Assembly (NCBI GenBank): GCA_947472705.1
Contig: CANJDA010000091.1
Coordinates: 1-8,635 of the forward strand
Reading direction: 5' to 3'
Length of the DNA stretch: 8,635 bases
Source: Flavobacteriaceae bacterium
Lineage (GTDB): Bacteria; Bacteroidota; Bacteroidia; Flavobacteriales; Flavobacteriaceae
The position numbers and the translations under genes were made by a program. Positions 1-5,568 of this stretch are shown here, one piece after another. Each line of letters opens with the position of its first letter. Position 1 is the stretch's first letter. Below the pieces are notes generated by a model that worked only from the letters and a program-made list of their open reading frames with translations, was not told the DNA's origin and did not search any database.

Positions 1-23
1 AAATCAATACTCCTAAAAATAAA

Positions 24-45
24 AAACCACTCTTTTGAGTGGTTT
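24..45 (-). terminator. Rho-independent terminator of pdxH
   Basis: A perfect 9-bp stem (24-32 AAACCACTC with 37-45 GAGTGGTTT) closes a 4-nt loop at 33-36. Read on the minus strand, it lies about 20 nt past the pdxH stop and runs into a T-rich tail (minus-strand copy of 15-26, six T, one A, five T). That is the classic intrinsic terminator layout. On the plus strand the tail is only moderately T-rich, so the minus direction is favoured. Confidence 0.88.
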
Positions 46-63
46 CATTATTTATATTATTAT

Positions 64-708
64 TTAAGGAGAAAGTCTTTCAATCTTCCAGCTGTAATCG
101 GAATTGACTTGATATCGGATTCTGTCATGAAGGCGATTGGCTCTTCCCTGCCAAAATTCTACTTCAAGTGGGCGAACTAAAAATCCACCCCAATGTTTGG
201 GTCTAGAAATTTCTTTTCCTTCAAATTCGGTTTCCAATTGTTTTAGTTTTTTGTCTAGGAATTCTCTTGAAGGAATTACTTCGCTTTGAGGCGACACAAC
301 CGCTCCTAACTTACTACCGTCTGGTCGAGAATCAAAATAATTATCGGATATAGTTTCTGGTATTTTCTCTGCTATCCCTTTAATAATAACTTGTCGTTCC
401 ATACTGTGCCAGAAGAATGACAAACACACATTGGGGTTATTCTTGATGGCTTTTCCTTTTTCGGAATTGTAATTGGTATAGAATATAAAACCCTCTTCAT
501 TGAATTTTTTAAGCAACACTACACGTGATTTTGGAAAACCATCCAAACCAATCGTGGCTACAGTCATGGCATTGACTTCTTCAATTCCTCCAAATTCTTC
601 CGATTCGTAAAACCATTTATGAAATAAGTTAATGGGATCTTCTGGAATATTAGTTTCTAGCAGTTCGCTTTTCTCGTAAGATTTTCTATAATTGCTTAAG
701 TCTTTCAT
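64..708 (-). CDS. pdxH: Pyridoxamine/pyridoxine 5'-phosphate oxidase
   Basis: This is the FMN-dependent cytosolic oxidase that converts pyridoxamine-5'-phosphate or pyridoxine-5'-phosphate to pyridoxal-5'-phosphate, the last step of vitamin B6 synthesis and salvage. The 214-aa product has the usual family length and co-linear motifs: FMN-contacting RVVLLK at residues 62-67, FYTNYNSEKGKAI around 76-88, ERQV at 104-107, and the substrate phosphate/PLP residues Y124, R128 and S132 (YFDSRPDGS). The C-terminal half has FWQGRANRLHDR (185-196), whose R192 and H194 match the active-site Arg/His of the E. coli enzyme, and ends in the canonical RLSP. The ATG start fits the family N-terminus and lies about 20 nt downstream of a TAnnTTTG element, with a terminator after the stop, so the gene is probably monocistronic. 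Confidence 0.97.
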   Translation of the reverse strand: MKDLSNYRKSYEKSELLETNIPEDPINLFHKWFYESEEFGGIEEVNAMTVATIGLDGFPKSRVVLLKKFNEEGFIFYTNYNSEKGKAIKNNPNVCLSFFWHSMERQVIIKGIAEKIPETISDNYFDSRPDGSKLGAVVSPQSEVIPSREFLDKKLKQLETEFEGKEISRPKHWGGFLVRPLEVEFWQGRANRLHDRIRYQVNSDYSWKIERLSP

Positions 709-728
709 TGTTGTGATGTTCTGCGGGG

Positions 729-736
729 CAAAGTTA
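729..736 (-). promoter_or_regulatory. Bacteroidota -7 promoter element for pdxH
   Basis: The minus strand reads TAACTTTG, a perfect match to the Bacteroidota housekeeping -7 consensus TAnnTTTG, 20 nt before the pdxH ATG. No convincing -33 TTG is visible upstream, which is common for this weakly conserved element. The implied transcript has a leader of roughly 15 nt. Confidence 0.65.
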
Positions 737-772
737 CTAAGTTTTTAGAAATAATATGGATTGCTTTTTAGC

Positions 773-810
773 CCTGATTGGAGCAGCTACCGAGTAGCGC
801 GGAAAGCAGG
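773..810. repeat. Structured intergenic hairpin, resembles a dispersed flavobacterial repeat
   Basis: Between the rnz stop and the pdxH promoter lies a nested hairpin. The inner stem GCTAC/GTAGC (786-790/794-798) closes a 3-nt loop; GC/GC (783-784/799-800) extends it across a single bulged A785. After a symmetric 6x6 purine-rich internal loop (777-782 and 801-806) an outer stem CCTG/CAGG (773-776/807-810) closes it. The internal loop could itself form U-A and G-A type pairs. No T-run follows on either strand, so it is not a standard terminator. The flanking words (GCCCTGAT, GGAGC, GCGGAAAGCAGGA) resemble, from memory, an intergenic element found many times in Flavobacterium genomes; that is recall, not a search. 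Confidence 0.5.
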
Positions 811-846
811 AATTGCGATTTCTGATAATGACCAGACCAATCGCTT

Positions 847-1755
847 CTAATCAAAATCGAAAGTCATGCCATCATCTGCCAAGAGTGTATTACTGAAAAT
901 GGTTTCGGCTTCGTGTTTAAACAATTCAATATTACTGTAACGTGTACTGTAATGTCCGAGGAGCAGTTGCTTCACATTGGCTTTAAGGGCAATGGTGGCA
1001 GCATCTTTGGCAGTACTGTGCATGGTTTTTTCAGCTTTATCAGCTTCAGATTCTAAGAATGTGGTTTCGTGATAAAGCACATCTGCGTTTTGAATAACAG
1101 GGATTATAGATTCATCATAGGAGGTATCACTGCAAAAGGCATAGCTCTTAGGCTTAATTGGGTCAAAGGTTAGCACTTCATTTGAAATAATAGTTCCATC
1201 GTCTAAAGTAATGTCCTTGCCAATTTTTATTTTTTGGAAATAACAGGTGTCTATTTTGTGTTCCTGCACTGCATCAATGTTGAGTTTGCGATCGCCTACT
1301 TTTTCTTGAAACAAAAAACCGTTCGTGTAAATGCGGTGCTTAAGCGGAATAGTTTTGACCATCACTTTGTCATCTTCGAATATCACTTCACTTTCTTTAG
1401 ACTCTAATTCATGGAAATAAAGATTGTAACCTGTAAAGGAATTACCATAACGCAATTGAAGTAAAATAATTTCTTTTATTCCCTTGGGGCCATAAACATG
1501 TAAATCGGTTTGGCGATTGAGTAGCATAAAGGTGGATATCAAACCAACCAAACCATAGAAATGGTCACCGTGTAAATGGGAAATGAAAATATGATTAATT
1601 CTGGAGAACTTGAGTTTGTTTTTGCGCAACTGCACTTGGGTTCCTTCACCACAATCAATAAGGAACATGCGGTTTCTAATCTCAAGGATTTGAGCGGTTG
1701 GATTGGTTATTGTTCTTGGCGTAGCGGCATAGCAGCCTAGGATGGTTAACTTCAT
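847..1755 (-). CDS. rnz: Ribonuclease Z (tRNase Z, short form)
   Basis: This is a zinc-dependent endonuclease of the metallo-beta-lactamase fold that cuts the 3' trailer from tRNA precursors in the cytosol. The 302-aa length fits the short bacterial form. Visible metal ligands are the signature SHLHGDH (residues 59-65: H60, H62, D64, H65), H140 in PLKHRIYTNG, D210 in FCSDTSYDES, and H268 in LLLGHYSTRY. H246 in the HSTAKDAA segment matches the conserved catalytic-region His. The substrate-binding flexible arm would lie around residues 147-200, with acidic and Gly-rich stretches. The ATG gives the typical MKLTILG start and lies 4 nt after the stop of the STAS-like gene, so the two are almost certainly co-transcribed with rnz second. 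No intrinsic terminator is obvious after the stop; only the non-canonical hairpin at 773-810 lies there. Confidence 0.97.
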   Translation of the reverse strand: MKLTILGCYAATPRTITNPTAQILEIRNRMFLIDCGEGTQVQLRKNKLKFSRINHIFISHLHGDHFYGLVGLISTFMLLNRQTDLHVYGPKGIKEIILLQLRYGNSFTGYNLYFHELESKESEVIFEDDKVMVKTIPLKHRIYTNGFLFQEKVGDRKLNIDAVQEHKIDTCYFQKIKIGKDITLDDGTIISNEVLTFDPIKPKSYAFCSDTSYDESIIPVIQNADVLYHETTFLESEADKAEKTMHSTAKDAATIALKANVKQLLLGHYSTRYSNIELFKHEAETIFSNTLLADDGMTFDFD

Positions 1756-1759
1756 AGTG

Positions 1760-2092
1760 TTAAAATCCTAAATCACGCTCAATCTCTTCCATTTCAATAA
1801 TATCATAAGCTTCTAATATAGTAGGAACTAAAGTAATGTTTTTAGGAACCGCATTATAGTTCACATTATCCGAAACTAGTATCAATGACTTTTTTTCTTT
1901 TTTATGTGACTTGCCTAAATCACTAAAAGCTTTTACATCATCCATAGTTAGCTCTTTGTCGTGCGATAAATCGAGAATCAGGTTTTGTGTTTTATAGCTA
2001 TGATATTCGTGCAATAGCTTTTGCATAAAGTCGGCCGTATTGCCTTGAGTGTTTCTAATAATAGTGGTATGTCCCTTTTGCTCTACTTTCAT
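1760..2092 (-). CDS. STAS-like small protein, operon partner of RNase Z
   Basis: A 110-aa cytosolic protein with the alternating strand/helix order expected of a STAS (anti-anti-sigma SpoIIAA-like) fold: a strand around 8-13, a helix around 19-33, the hydrophobic strand NLILDLS (37-43), a helix from 50-63, the strand SLILVS (69-74), and a final helix after VPTILEAYDIIEME (89-102). The family phosphorylation motif (DSSG-type, after the LDLS strand) is absent; the position reads ELTMDD, so regulation by serine phosphorylation is unlikely. There is no signal peptide or membrane segment. The stop is 4 nt before the rnz start, which ties it to rnz. In flavobacterial annotations such neighbours are sometimes labelled ribonuclease Z, but it has no metallo-beta-lactamase motif. 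Function is not known to me; the STAS assignment is from sequence pattern only. Confidence 0.82.
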   Translation of the reverse strand: MKVEQKGHTTIIRNTQGNTADFMQKLLHEYHSYKTQNLILDLSHDKELTMDDVKAFSDLGKSHKKEKKSLILVSDNVNYNAVPKNITLVPTILEAYDIIEMEEIERDLGF

Positions 2093-2118
2093 TTTGCGGT
2101 CGAATATTAATTATGACG

Positions 2119-2126
2119 CTAATTTA
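2119..2126 (-). promoter_or_regulatory. Possible -7 element for the STAS-rnz operon
   Basis: The minus strand reads TAAATTAG, one base off TAnnTTTG, 26 nt before the STAS-like ATG. The identical octamer precedes the Nramp-family gene (6836-6843). No clear -33 partner is seen, so this is tentative. Confidence 0.35.
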
Positions 2127-2164
2127 CTAAGATTTTGTCAGTCATCGACTATTCGGTCGGTAAA

Positions 2165-2302
2165 ATGCAAAGGCAATTGCATTTCAAAGAATTAATTGGT
2201 TTTTCATCGGTGAAATACACGTTTTTTTAACATTTCATAGACGAACGACACAAAAAAAACGCTGAAAACACCCGAATTCATTGGTTTTGTCGATTAAACG
2301 AC
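2165..2302 (+). promoter_or_regulatory. Upstream region with palindromes and a direct repeat
   Basis: The 296-nt spacer at 2093-2388 has no convincing gene but several symmetric elements upstream of the 2389 promoter. They are ATGCAA/TTGCAT (2165-2170/2177-2182), TTTCA/TGAAA around TCGG (2202-2215), CGTTTTTTT/AAAAAAACG (2220-2228/2253-2261), and a near-perfect 14-bp palindrome GTCGATTAAACGAC (2289-2302). The word ATTGGTTTT followed shortly by TCG occurs twice (2195-2209 and 2280-2292). They lie upstream of the predicted start of transcription, so they are better candidates for protein-binding sites than for RNA structure. No known regulator box is recognised. Confidence 0.35.
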
Positions 2303-2350
2303 TTTTGAGGTTAGTTATCGAAAATATTTCCTGTGTGCGAACTGTCGCCG

Positions 2351-2358
2351 TAAGTTTG
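2351..2358 (+). promoter_or_regulatory. -7 promoter element of the Thr-rich exported protein gene
   Basis: TAAGTTTG matches TAnnTTTG perfectly. Transcription would start near 2363-2365, giving a leader of about 25 nt that is strikingly A-rich (AACAACTAAAACAAAAAATT just before the ATG). Such unstructured A-rich leaders are associated with strong translation in Flavobacterium, where Shine-Dalgarno sequences matter little. No good -33 TTG is visible. Confidence 0.65.
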
Positions 2359-2388
2359 AATCAGAAATAACAACTAAAACAAAAAATT

Positions 2389-2751
2389 ATGACAACAACT
2401 ACTAACACAGCAAATCAAACAAACTTCAGATTATTTGTTTTATTCGTTTTATTAGTATTGTCATCAACTGGAGTTTTTGGACAAAACACTACAACTACTG
2501 TTTTATCTACTACTACTTCAACTCAAGTTTCAGTTGCTAAAGAAGCTACTACAGTTATCGCTACAGAAAACGGAATTGCTACTATGGATGTTGCTTCATG
2601 GTTAATGGGAGAAAATAACACTAACGGTGTTAAAACAAACGCTACTAACTTCGGTAAAAAACAATTAATCAATGCAGGTGTTAGTACTAACAGTGTATTG
2701 GTTAGATCATTTTTGAAAAAAGTAGTTTCTCAAGAAAGCAGCGTTGCTTAA
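2389..2751 (+). CDS. Small Thr-rich exported protein of unknown function
   Basis: A 120-aa protein I cannot assign to a named family. It has a Sec-type signal peptide with an unusual polar Thr/Asn-rich n-region carrying only R14, a hydrophobic core at 15-24, and a likely cut at G31|Q32 (after VFG), leaving an 89-aa mature protein without cysteine. The mature part starts with a Thr-rich low-complexity stretch (34-59). A denser block follows: MDVASWLMGENN (66-77), then GKKQLINAGVSTNS (89-102) and VRSFLKKVV (105-113), probably a short amphipathic helix. Threonine makes up 23 of 120 residues. Codons are strongly biased (9 AAC against 3 AAT for Asn, frequent ACT, GCT, GTT and TTA), as in highly expressed genes. 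With its consensus -7 box, A-rich leader and strong terminator, this suggests an abundant envelope or secreted protein transcribed alone. Confidence 0.85.
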   Translation: MTTTTNTANQTNFRLFVLFVLLVLSSTGVFGQNTTTTVLSTTTSTQVSVAKEATTVIATENGIATMDVASWLMGENNTNGVKTNATNFGKKQLINAGVSTNSVLVRSFLKKVVSQESSVA

Positions 2752-2803
2752 TTAAAAATAAATTTAGATTACGAATATATAATTTGGTTAGTTTTGAAAA
2801 ATG

Positions 2804-2833
2804 AAAAGTCCCGATAAGAGCATCGGGACTTTT
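2804..2833. terminator. Bidirectional terminator between convergent genes
   Basis: A 12-bp perfect stem (2804-2815 AAAAGTCCCGAT with 2822-2833 ATCGGGACTTTT) closes a 6-nt loop. On the plus strand it is followed by further T residues and ends the 2389-2751 transcript. On the minus strand it is followed by TTTT-C-A-TTTTT and ends the Smr transcript. The Smr stop codon (2834-2836) abuts the stem, so the terminator is used with almost no 3' UTR on that side. Confidence 0.93.
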
Positions 2834-3373
2834 TTATTTTACGTTTTGTTTGAAGTATACTTCAGTTGCGCCTAAGCCATACTTTTGATAGTTGGCATCC
2901 TTAAAGGTGATATTGTCATATCGTCCTAACAAGAAATCAATTTCAGATTTTAAAACCCCATCACCCACTCCGTGAATAAATACAATTTTTGGTATTCTGT
3001 TTCTGATTGCAAACTCAATATGTTTTTTTGCAGTTTCGGTTTGCAAGGTTAAAATATCATAATTGCTCATGGCTTTATAACTTTTAACCAACTTTTCAAT
3101 GTGTAAATCAAAATCAGGGACTGGGATATCTTTTTTAGACTTCTTTTCTTTATTAATATAATTAGGCTTGGCAATTTCTTTTTCGCTTATTATCTGACTT
3201 TTATTAAAACTGAAATTCATAGCTGCGCTTTCAGCTTTAATCAATTCTTTACTTTTAAATGTCATGTTAAAGCCATCGGTAGTTTCTATAGTAATATCTG
3301 TTCCATTAACCTCAACAACAATACCGTCAATGGCATCGTCTAAAACCGATACCTTATCCCCTTTCGTTATCAT
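2834..3373 (-). CDS. Smr-domain (MutS2-type C-terminal) protein
   Basis: A 179-aa cytosolic protein in two parts. Residues 1-50 look like a small beta-barrel (KGDKVSVLDDAIDGIVVEV, then TIETTDG), resembling the N-terminal part of Bacteroidota MutS2-related (DUF2027-like) proteins. A charged linker (58-83) follows, then an Smr domain (about 87-176). The Smr domain has DLH at 89-91, HGVGDG at 134-139 and YGLGATEV at 165-172, matching the family's DLHG, HGxG and GxGxT-type motifs; the Gly after DLH is replaced by Ile. Smr domains bind nucleic acids and some nick branched DNA or cleave RNA; which applies here cannot be told. There is no MutS ATPase, so labels such as mismatch repair protein would mislead. 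The ATG overlaps the end of the upstream 71-aa gene by 20 nt; the start agrees with the conserved KxGDKVSVLDD opening. Confidence 0.9.
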   Translation of the reverse strand: MITKGDKVSVLDDAIDGIVVEVNGTDITIETTDGFNMTFKSKELIKAESAAMNFSFNKSQIISEKEIAKPNYINKEKKSKKDIPVPDFDLHIEKLVKSYKAMSNYDILTLQTETAKKHIEFAIRNRIPKIVFIHGVGDGVLKSEIDFLLGRYDNITFKDANYQKYGLGATEVYFKQNVK

Positions 3374-3569
3374 CTTCTTTATCTTCTATGGTTTCGTCTT
3401 CAATTTTATGATTTTCATTATGCAATGTTTTGGCACTCAATTGCATCATCCCATACATAAATACCACTATAGCAATGATTAATATATATATATTCGGCTT
3501 GGCTTTGGTTTGTTCAAACAAACCCACTACTATAGCCGCTAGCATCAAAGGAAGTAAAAGCTTTTTCAT
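3354..3569 (-). CDS. Small two-helix membrane protein upstream of Smr gene
   Basis: A 71-aa protein with two predicted membrane helices (about 4-18 and 27-44) joined by a short polar turn (EQTKAKPN), and a highly acidic, hydrophilic tail (51-69, with at least nine Asp/Glu). The first helix could also act as an uncleaved signal anchor. Its 3' end overlaps the Smr start by 20 nt in a different frame, which indicates co-transcription and possibly translational coupling. I recognise no named family. A TAnnTTTG element at 3587-3594 lies 17 nt before the ATG. The overlapping plus-strand frames are antisense shadows. Confidence 0.78.
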   Translation of the reverse strand: MKKLLLPLMLAAIVVGLFEQTKAKPNIYILIIAIVVFMYGMMQLSAKTLHNENHKIEDETIEDKEDDNERG

Positions 3570-3586
3570 TTCAATTAATTTGAATT

Positions 3587-3594
3587 CAAAATTA
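3587..3594 (-). promoter_or_regulatory. -7 promoter element for the 71-aa/Smr operon
   Basis: The minus strand reads TAATTTTG, a perfect TAnnTTTG, 17 nt before the ATG at 3569. It starts right at the T-tract of the preceding terminator, so termination of the upstream unit and initiation of this one are packed into about 40 bp. Confidence 0.55.
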
Positions 3595-3596
3595 AA

Positions 3597-3621
3597 AAAA
3601 CCAGCTGGATAAGCTGGTTTT
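3597..3621 (-). terminator. Terminator after the DUF5362-like gene
   Basis: A 10-bp stem (3597-3606 AAAACCAGCT with 3612-3621 AGCTGGTTTT) encloses a 5-nt loop. On the minus strand the stem is followed by a run of T (the A-run 3594-3600 read in reverse). It ends the rocD/DUF5362-like transcript 23 nt after the last stop codon. Confidence 0.9.
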
Positions 3622-3643
3622 AAACTGAATAATATTTTTTTTA

Positions 3644-4132
3644 TTACATACCAGTAGCTCCTTTTGCCATGATTACTGCAAATATCATTATGCCTATAAA
3701 TGTCAAAATGTAAATTGATATCATTACAATGGTCATAATACCCAAAAACTTATGATGCGATTTAAGGTTTACCAAAGCTTCCGAAAGCAAATCACTGTTG
3801 CTAGCCTCTATAGACATTTTCATTCCTTTAGCATATTTATACAAATAATAAACTGGGAAGAAATATACTATGGCTAATACAACATAAAGTCCACTTAATA
3901 ATCCTTTCATGGCTCCAAAAAGAGCAAATGCAGGAACACCTGGCCCTGTATCAGCACCTGCCATTGCCATATTAGGTACTGCTGACATGACAGCAAACAT
4001 AACAACAGCTACTATCAGTAGTAATCCTATCCCGATAAATCCTACTATAGCTAAAAACATACACCATTTACCACTTACTCTAAGGGCATCAACAGCTTGG
4101 TCATTTAACGTTAAATTGTTTTGGTTCTGCAT
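3644..4132 (-). CDS. DUF5362-like integral membrane protein
   Basis: A 162-aa protein with a short polar N-terminus (1-20) and about three predicted membrane helices: 23-50, 78-99 and 130-155. A Gly/Pro/Ala-rich loop (54-69) probably faces the periplasm. The segment after the second helix, YYLYKYAKGMKMSIEASNS and on to LKSHHKF (95-129), is a basic amphipathic stretch characteristic of the DUF5362 proteins of Bacteroidota as I recall them. No enzyme or transport motif is visible and the function is unknown. It begins 29 nt after the rocD stop with no intervening terminator or recognisable -7 box, so it is probably co-transcribed with rocD, and it ends in the terminator at 3597-3621. A plus-strand reading frame across it is an antisense shadow. 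Confidence 0.85.
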   Translation of the reverse strand: MQNQNNLTLNDQAVDALRVSGKWCMFLAIVGFIGIGLLLIVAVVMFAVMSAVPNMAMAGADTGPGVPAFALFGAMKGLLSGLYVVLAIVYFFPVYYLYKYAKGMKMSIEASNSDLLSEALVNLKSHHKFLGIMTIVMISIYILTFIGIMIFAVIMAKGATGM

Positions 4133-4161
4133 AATTATAAAGGTTTGTTGGTTACTTAGTT

Positions 4162-5406
4162 TTATTTCTCAAATTGCTTCAACGTTTTGATAATAATCGA
4201 AACACAATCTAACAATTGCTCTTCATTCATGACTAATGGTGGAGCAAAACGAATAATATTACCATGGGTTGGTTTAGCTAACAATCCATTGTCACGCAAA
4301 GCCATACAAATATTCCATGCCGTATCACTTTCTTCAGTATCATTAATTACCACAGCATTTAATAACCCTTTACCACGAACTAAAGTGGCAATGTTAGAAG
4401 TTTCTATATATTGGGATAATTCTTTTCTAAAAATTTCACCTAATCGCTCTGCATTATCCGCCAATTTTTCCTCTTTAACCACTTCTAAAGCAGCAATAGC
4501 TACTGCAGCTGCAATTGGGTTACCTCCAAAAGTCGAACCGTGTTGTCCAGGTTTAATTACATTCATAATGGCATCATTGGCTAAAACTGCAGAAACTGGA
4601 TAAGCTCCTCCAGAAATAGCTTTCCCTAAAATTAAAATATCGGGTTGCACATTTTCGTGATGCACAGCCAATAGTTTCCCTGTACGGGCTATACCCGTTT
4701 GCACCTCATCGGCAATAAACAAAACATTATTAGCTTCACATAAAGTTTTGGCTTTCGCCAAATACCCTTCACTTGGTACATATACACCCGCTTCTCCTTG
4801 AATAGGCTCTACTAAAAAACCAGCAATGTTATTTGACGAAGTAATTGCTTTTTCCAAAGCTTCAATATCATCATAAGGTATTTTAATAAACCCAGCCGTA
4901 TAAGGTCCAAAGTTCTTACGGGCATTATCATCATTTGAAAAAGAAATAATGGTCGTAGTTCTTCCGTGGAAGTTGCCTTCACAAACTATAATTTGTGCTT
5001 CGTTTTCATGTATTCCTTTCTTTTCATAAGCCCATTTTCTACAAAGCTTTAAAGCCGTTTCTACAGCTTCTGCACCTGTATTCATTGGTAGTACTTTATC
5101 AAAACCAAAATACTTGGTAATATATTCTTCGTAAGGACCTAATTTATCATTATAAAAAGCACGCGATGTTAATGTTAAGGTTTGTGCCTGTTCCATCATA
5201 GCCCCTATGATTTTTGGGTGACAGTGCCCTTGGTTTACAGCTGAATATGCTGATAAGAAATCATAATACTTTTTGCCTTCTACATCCCAAACATATACTC
5301 CTTCTCCTCTTTGAAGTACTACAGGTAAAGGGTGATAATTGTGGGCTCCATACTTGTTTTCTAATGCAATTGCATCGGCTGAAGTTAATTTTTCTAAAAC
5401 TGACAT
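4162..5406 (-). CDS. rocD: Ornithine--oxo-acid aminotransferase
   Basis: A PLP-dependent class III (fold type I) aminotransferase that transfers the delta-amino group of L-ornithine to 2-oxoglutarate, giving glutamate-5-semialdehyde for proline or glutamate. With the start chosen here it is 414 aa and co-linear with the human enzyme: Y54 in AYSAVNQGHCHP, TGAEA at 110-114 (PLP phosphate), R149 in GNFHGRT, E205 in IQGEAGV, D233 and Q236 in ADEVQTG (pyridine ring), and Schiff-base lysine K262 in LGKAISGG. The E205/R149/Y54 set is what separates ornithine from other omega-aminotransferases, supporting the specific call. An in-frame ATG at 5487 would add 27 residues (SPSRRNGNF-like) with no family counterpart; it lies within a few bases of the expected transcription start, so I prefer 5406. 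The DUF5362-like gene follows. Confidence 0.95.
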   Translation of the reverse strand: MSVLEKLTSADAIALENKYGAHNYHPLPVVLQRGEGVYVWDVEGKKYYDFLSAYSAVNQGHCHPKIIGAMMEQAQTLTLTSRAFYNDKLGPYEEYITKYFGFDKVLPMNTGAEAVETALKLCRKWAYEKKGIHENEAQIIVCEGNFHGRTTTIISFSNDDNARKNFGPYTAGFIKIPYDDIEALEKAITSSNNIAGFLVEPIQGEAGVYVPSEGYLAKAKTLCEANNVLFIADEVQTGIARTGKLLAVHHENVQPDILILGKAISGGAYPVSAVLANDAIMNVIKPGQHGSTFGGNPIAAAVAIAALEVVKEEKLADNAERLGEIFRKELSQYIETSNIATLVRGKGLLNAVVINDTEESDTAWNICMALRDNGLLAKPTHGNIIRFAPPLVMNEEQLLDCVSIIIKTLKQFEK

Positions 5407-5420
5407 TGTAATTCGAATTG

Positions 5421-5443
5421 TTATCTGATCTCGTAACAGATAA
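5421..5443 (-). promoter_or_regulatory. Inverted repeat in the rocD leader
   Basis: TTATCTG (5421-5427) and CAGATAA (5437-5443) form a perfect 7-bp inverted repeat around a 9-nt centre, ending 15 nt upstream of the chosen rocD ATG. It lies downstream of the predicted promoter, so it would be in the mRNA leader as a hairpin, or act as a DNA operator just after the start point. It does not look like the classical ArgR box. Role unknown. Confidence 0.5.
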
Positions 5444-5495
5444 TTTGTAAAATTGCCATTCCTTCTTGATGGAGAGAAATCATCCATTTGCGAAA

Positions 5496-5503
5496 CAAAA
5501 GTA
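5496..5503 (-). promoter_or_regulatory. -7 promoter element for rocD
   Basis: The minus strand reads TACTTTTG, a perfect TAnnTTTG. The predicted transcription start near 5490 gives an unusually long leader of about 80 nt before the ATG at 5406. No clear -33 TTG is present. Confidence 0.55.
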
Positions 5504-5514
5504 TAAAAAGATTG

Positions 5515-5543
5515 TTAGACTTCTTAGCTTGTTAGAATTTTAG
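5515..5543 (-). repeat. Four phased TTAG words upstream of the rocD promoter
   Basis: On the plus strand TTAG begins at 5515, 5524, 5532 and 5540, spaced 9, 8 and 8 bp. The array lies between the Nramp stop (5569) and the rocD -7 element (5496-5503), where an activator or the polymerase would contact DNA. The region is AT-rich, so chance is possible. Confidence 0.25.
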
Positions 5544-5568
5544 AATCTAAATTATCAATTACTTAGCT

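Noticed and set aside
2220..2261. CGTTTTTTT/AAAAAAACG pairing as an RNA hairpin or terminator
   Set aside because: The loop is 24 nt, the arms are nearly all A/T, and it lies upstream of the predicted start of the only plus-strand gene here.
3264..3612. Two overlapping plus-strand frames (72 and 60 aa)
   Set aside because: Both are antisense to the overlapping 71-aa/Smr gene pair and run through a terminator; no supporting signals.
3909..4190. Plus-strand 93-aa open frame across the DUF5362-like gene
   Set aside because: It is antisense to a well-supported membrane protein gene, has no promoter box or leader, and its composition follows the complementary strand.
5407..5487. 27-residue N-terminal extension of the ornithine aminotransferase
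   Set aside because: It has no family counterpart, begins almost at the predicted transcription start, and spans the leader inverted repeat; the ATG at 5406 gives the normal family start.
5532..5550. TTAGA..TCTAA hairpin as a terminator for the Nramp-family gene
   Set aside because: Only a 5-bp AT-rich stem with no T-tract on the minus strand; too weak to call.
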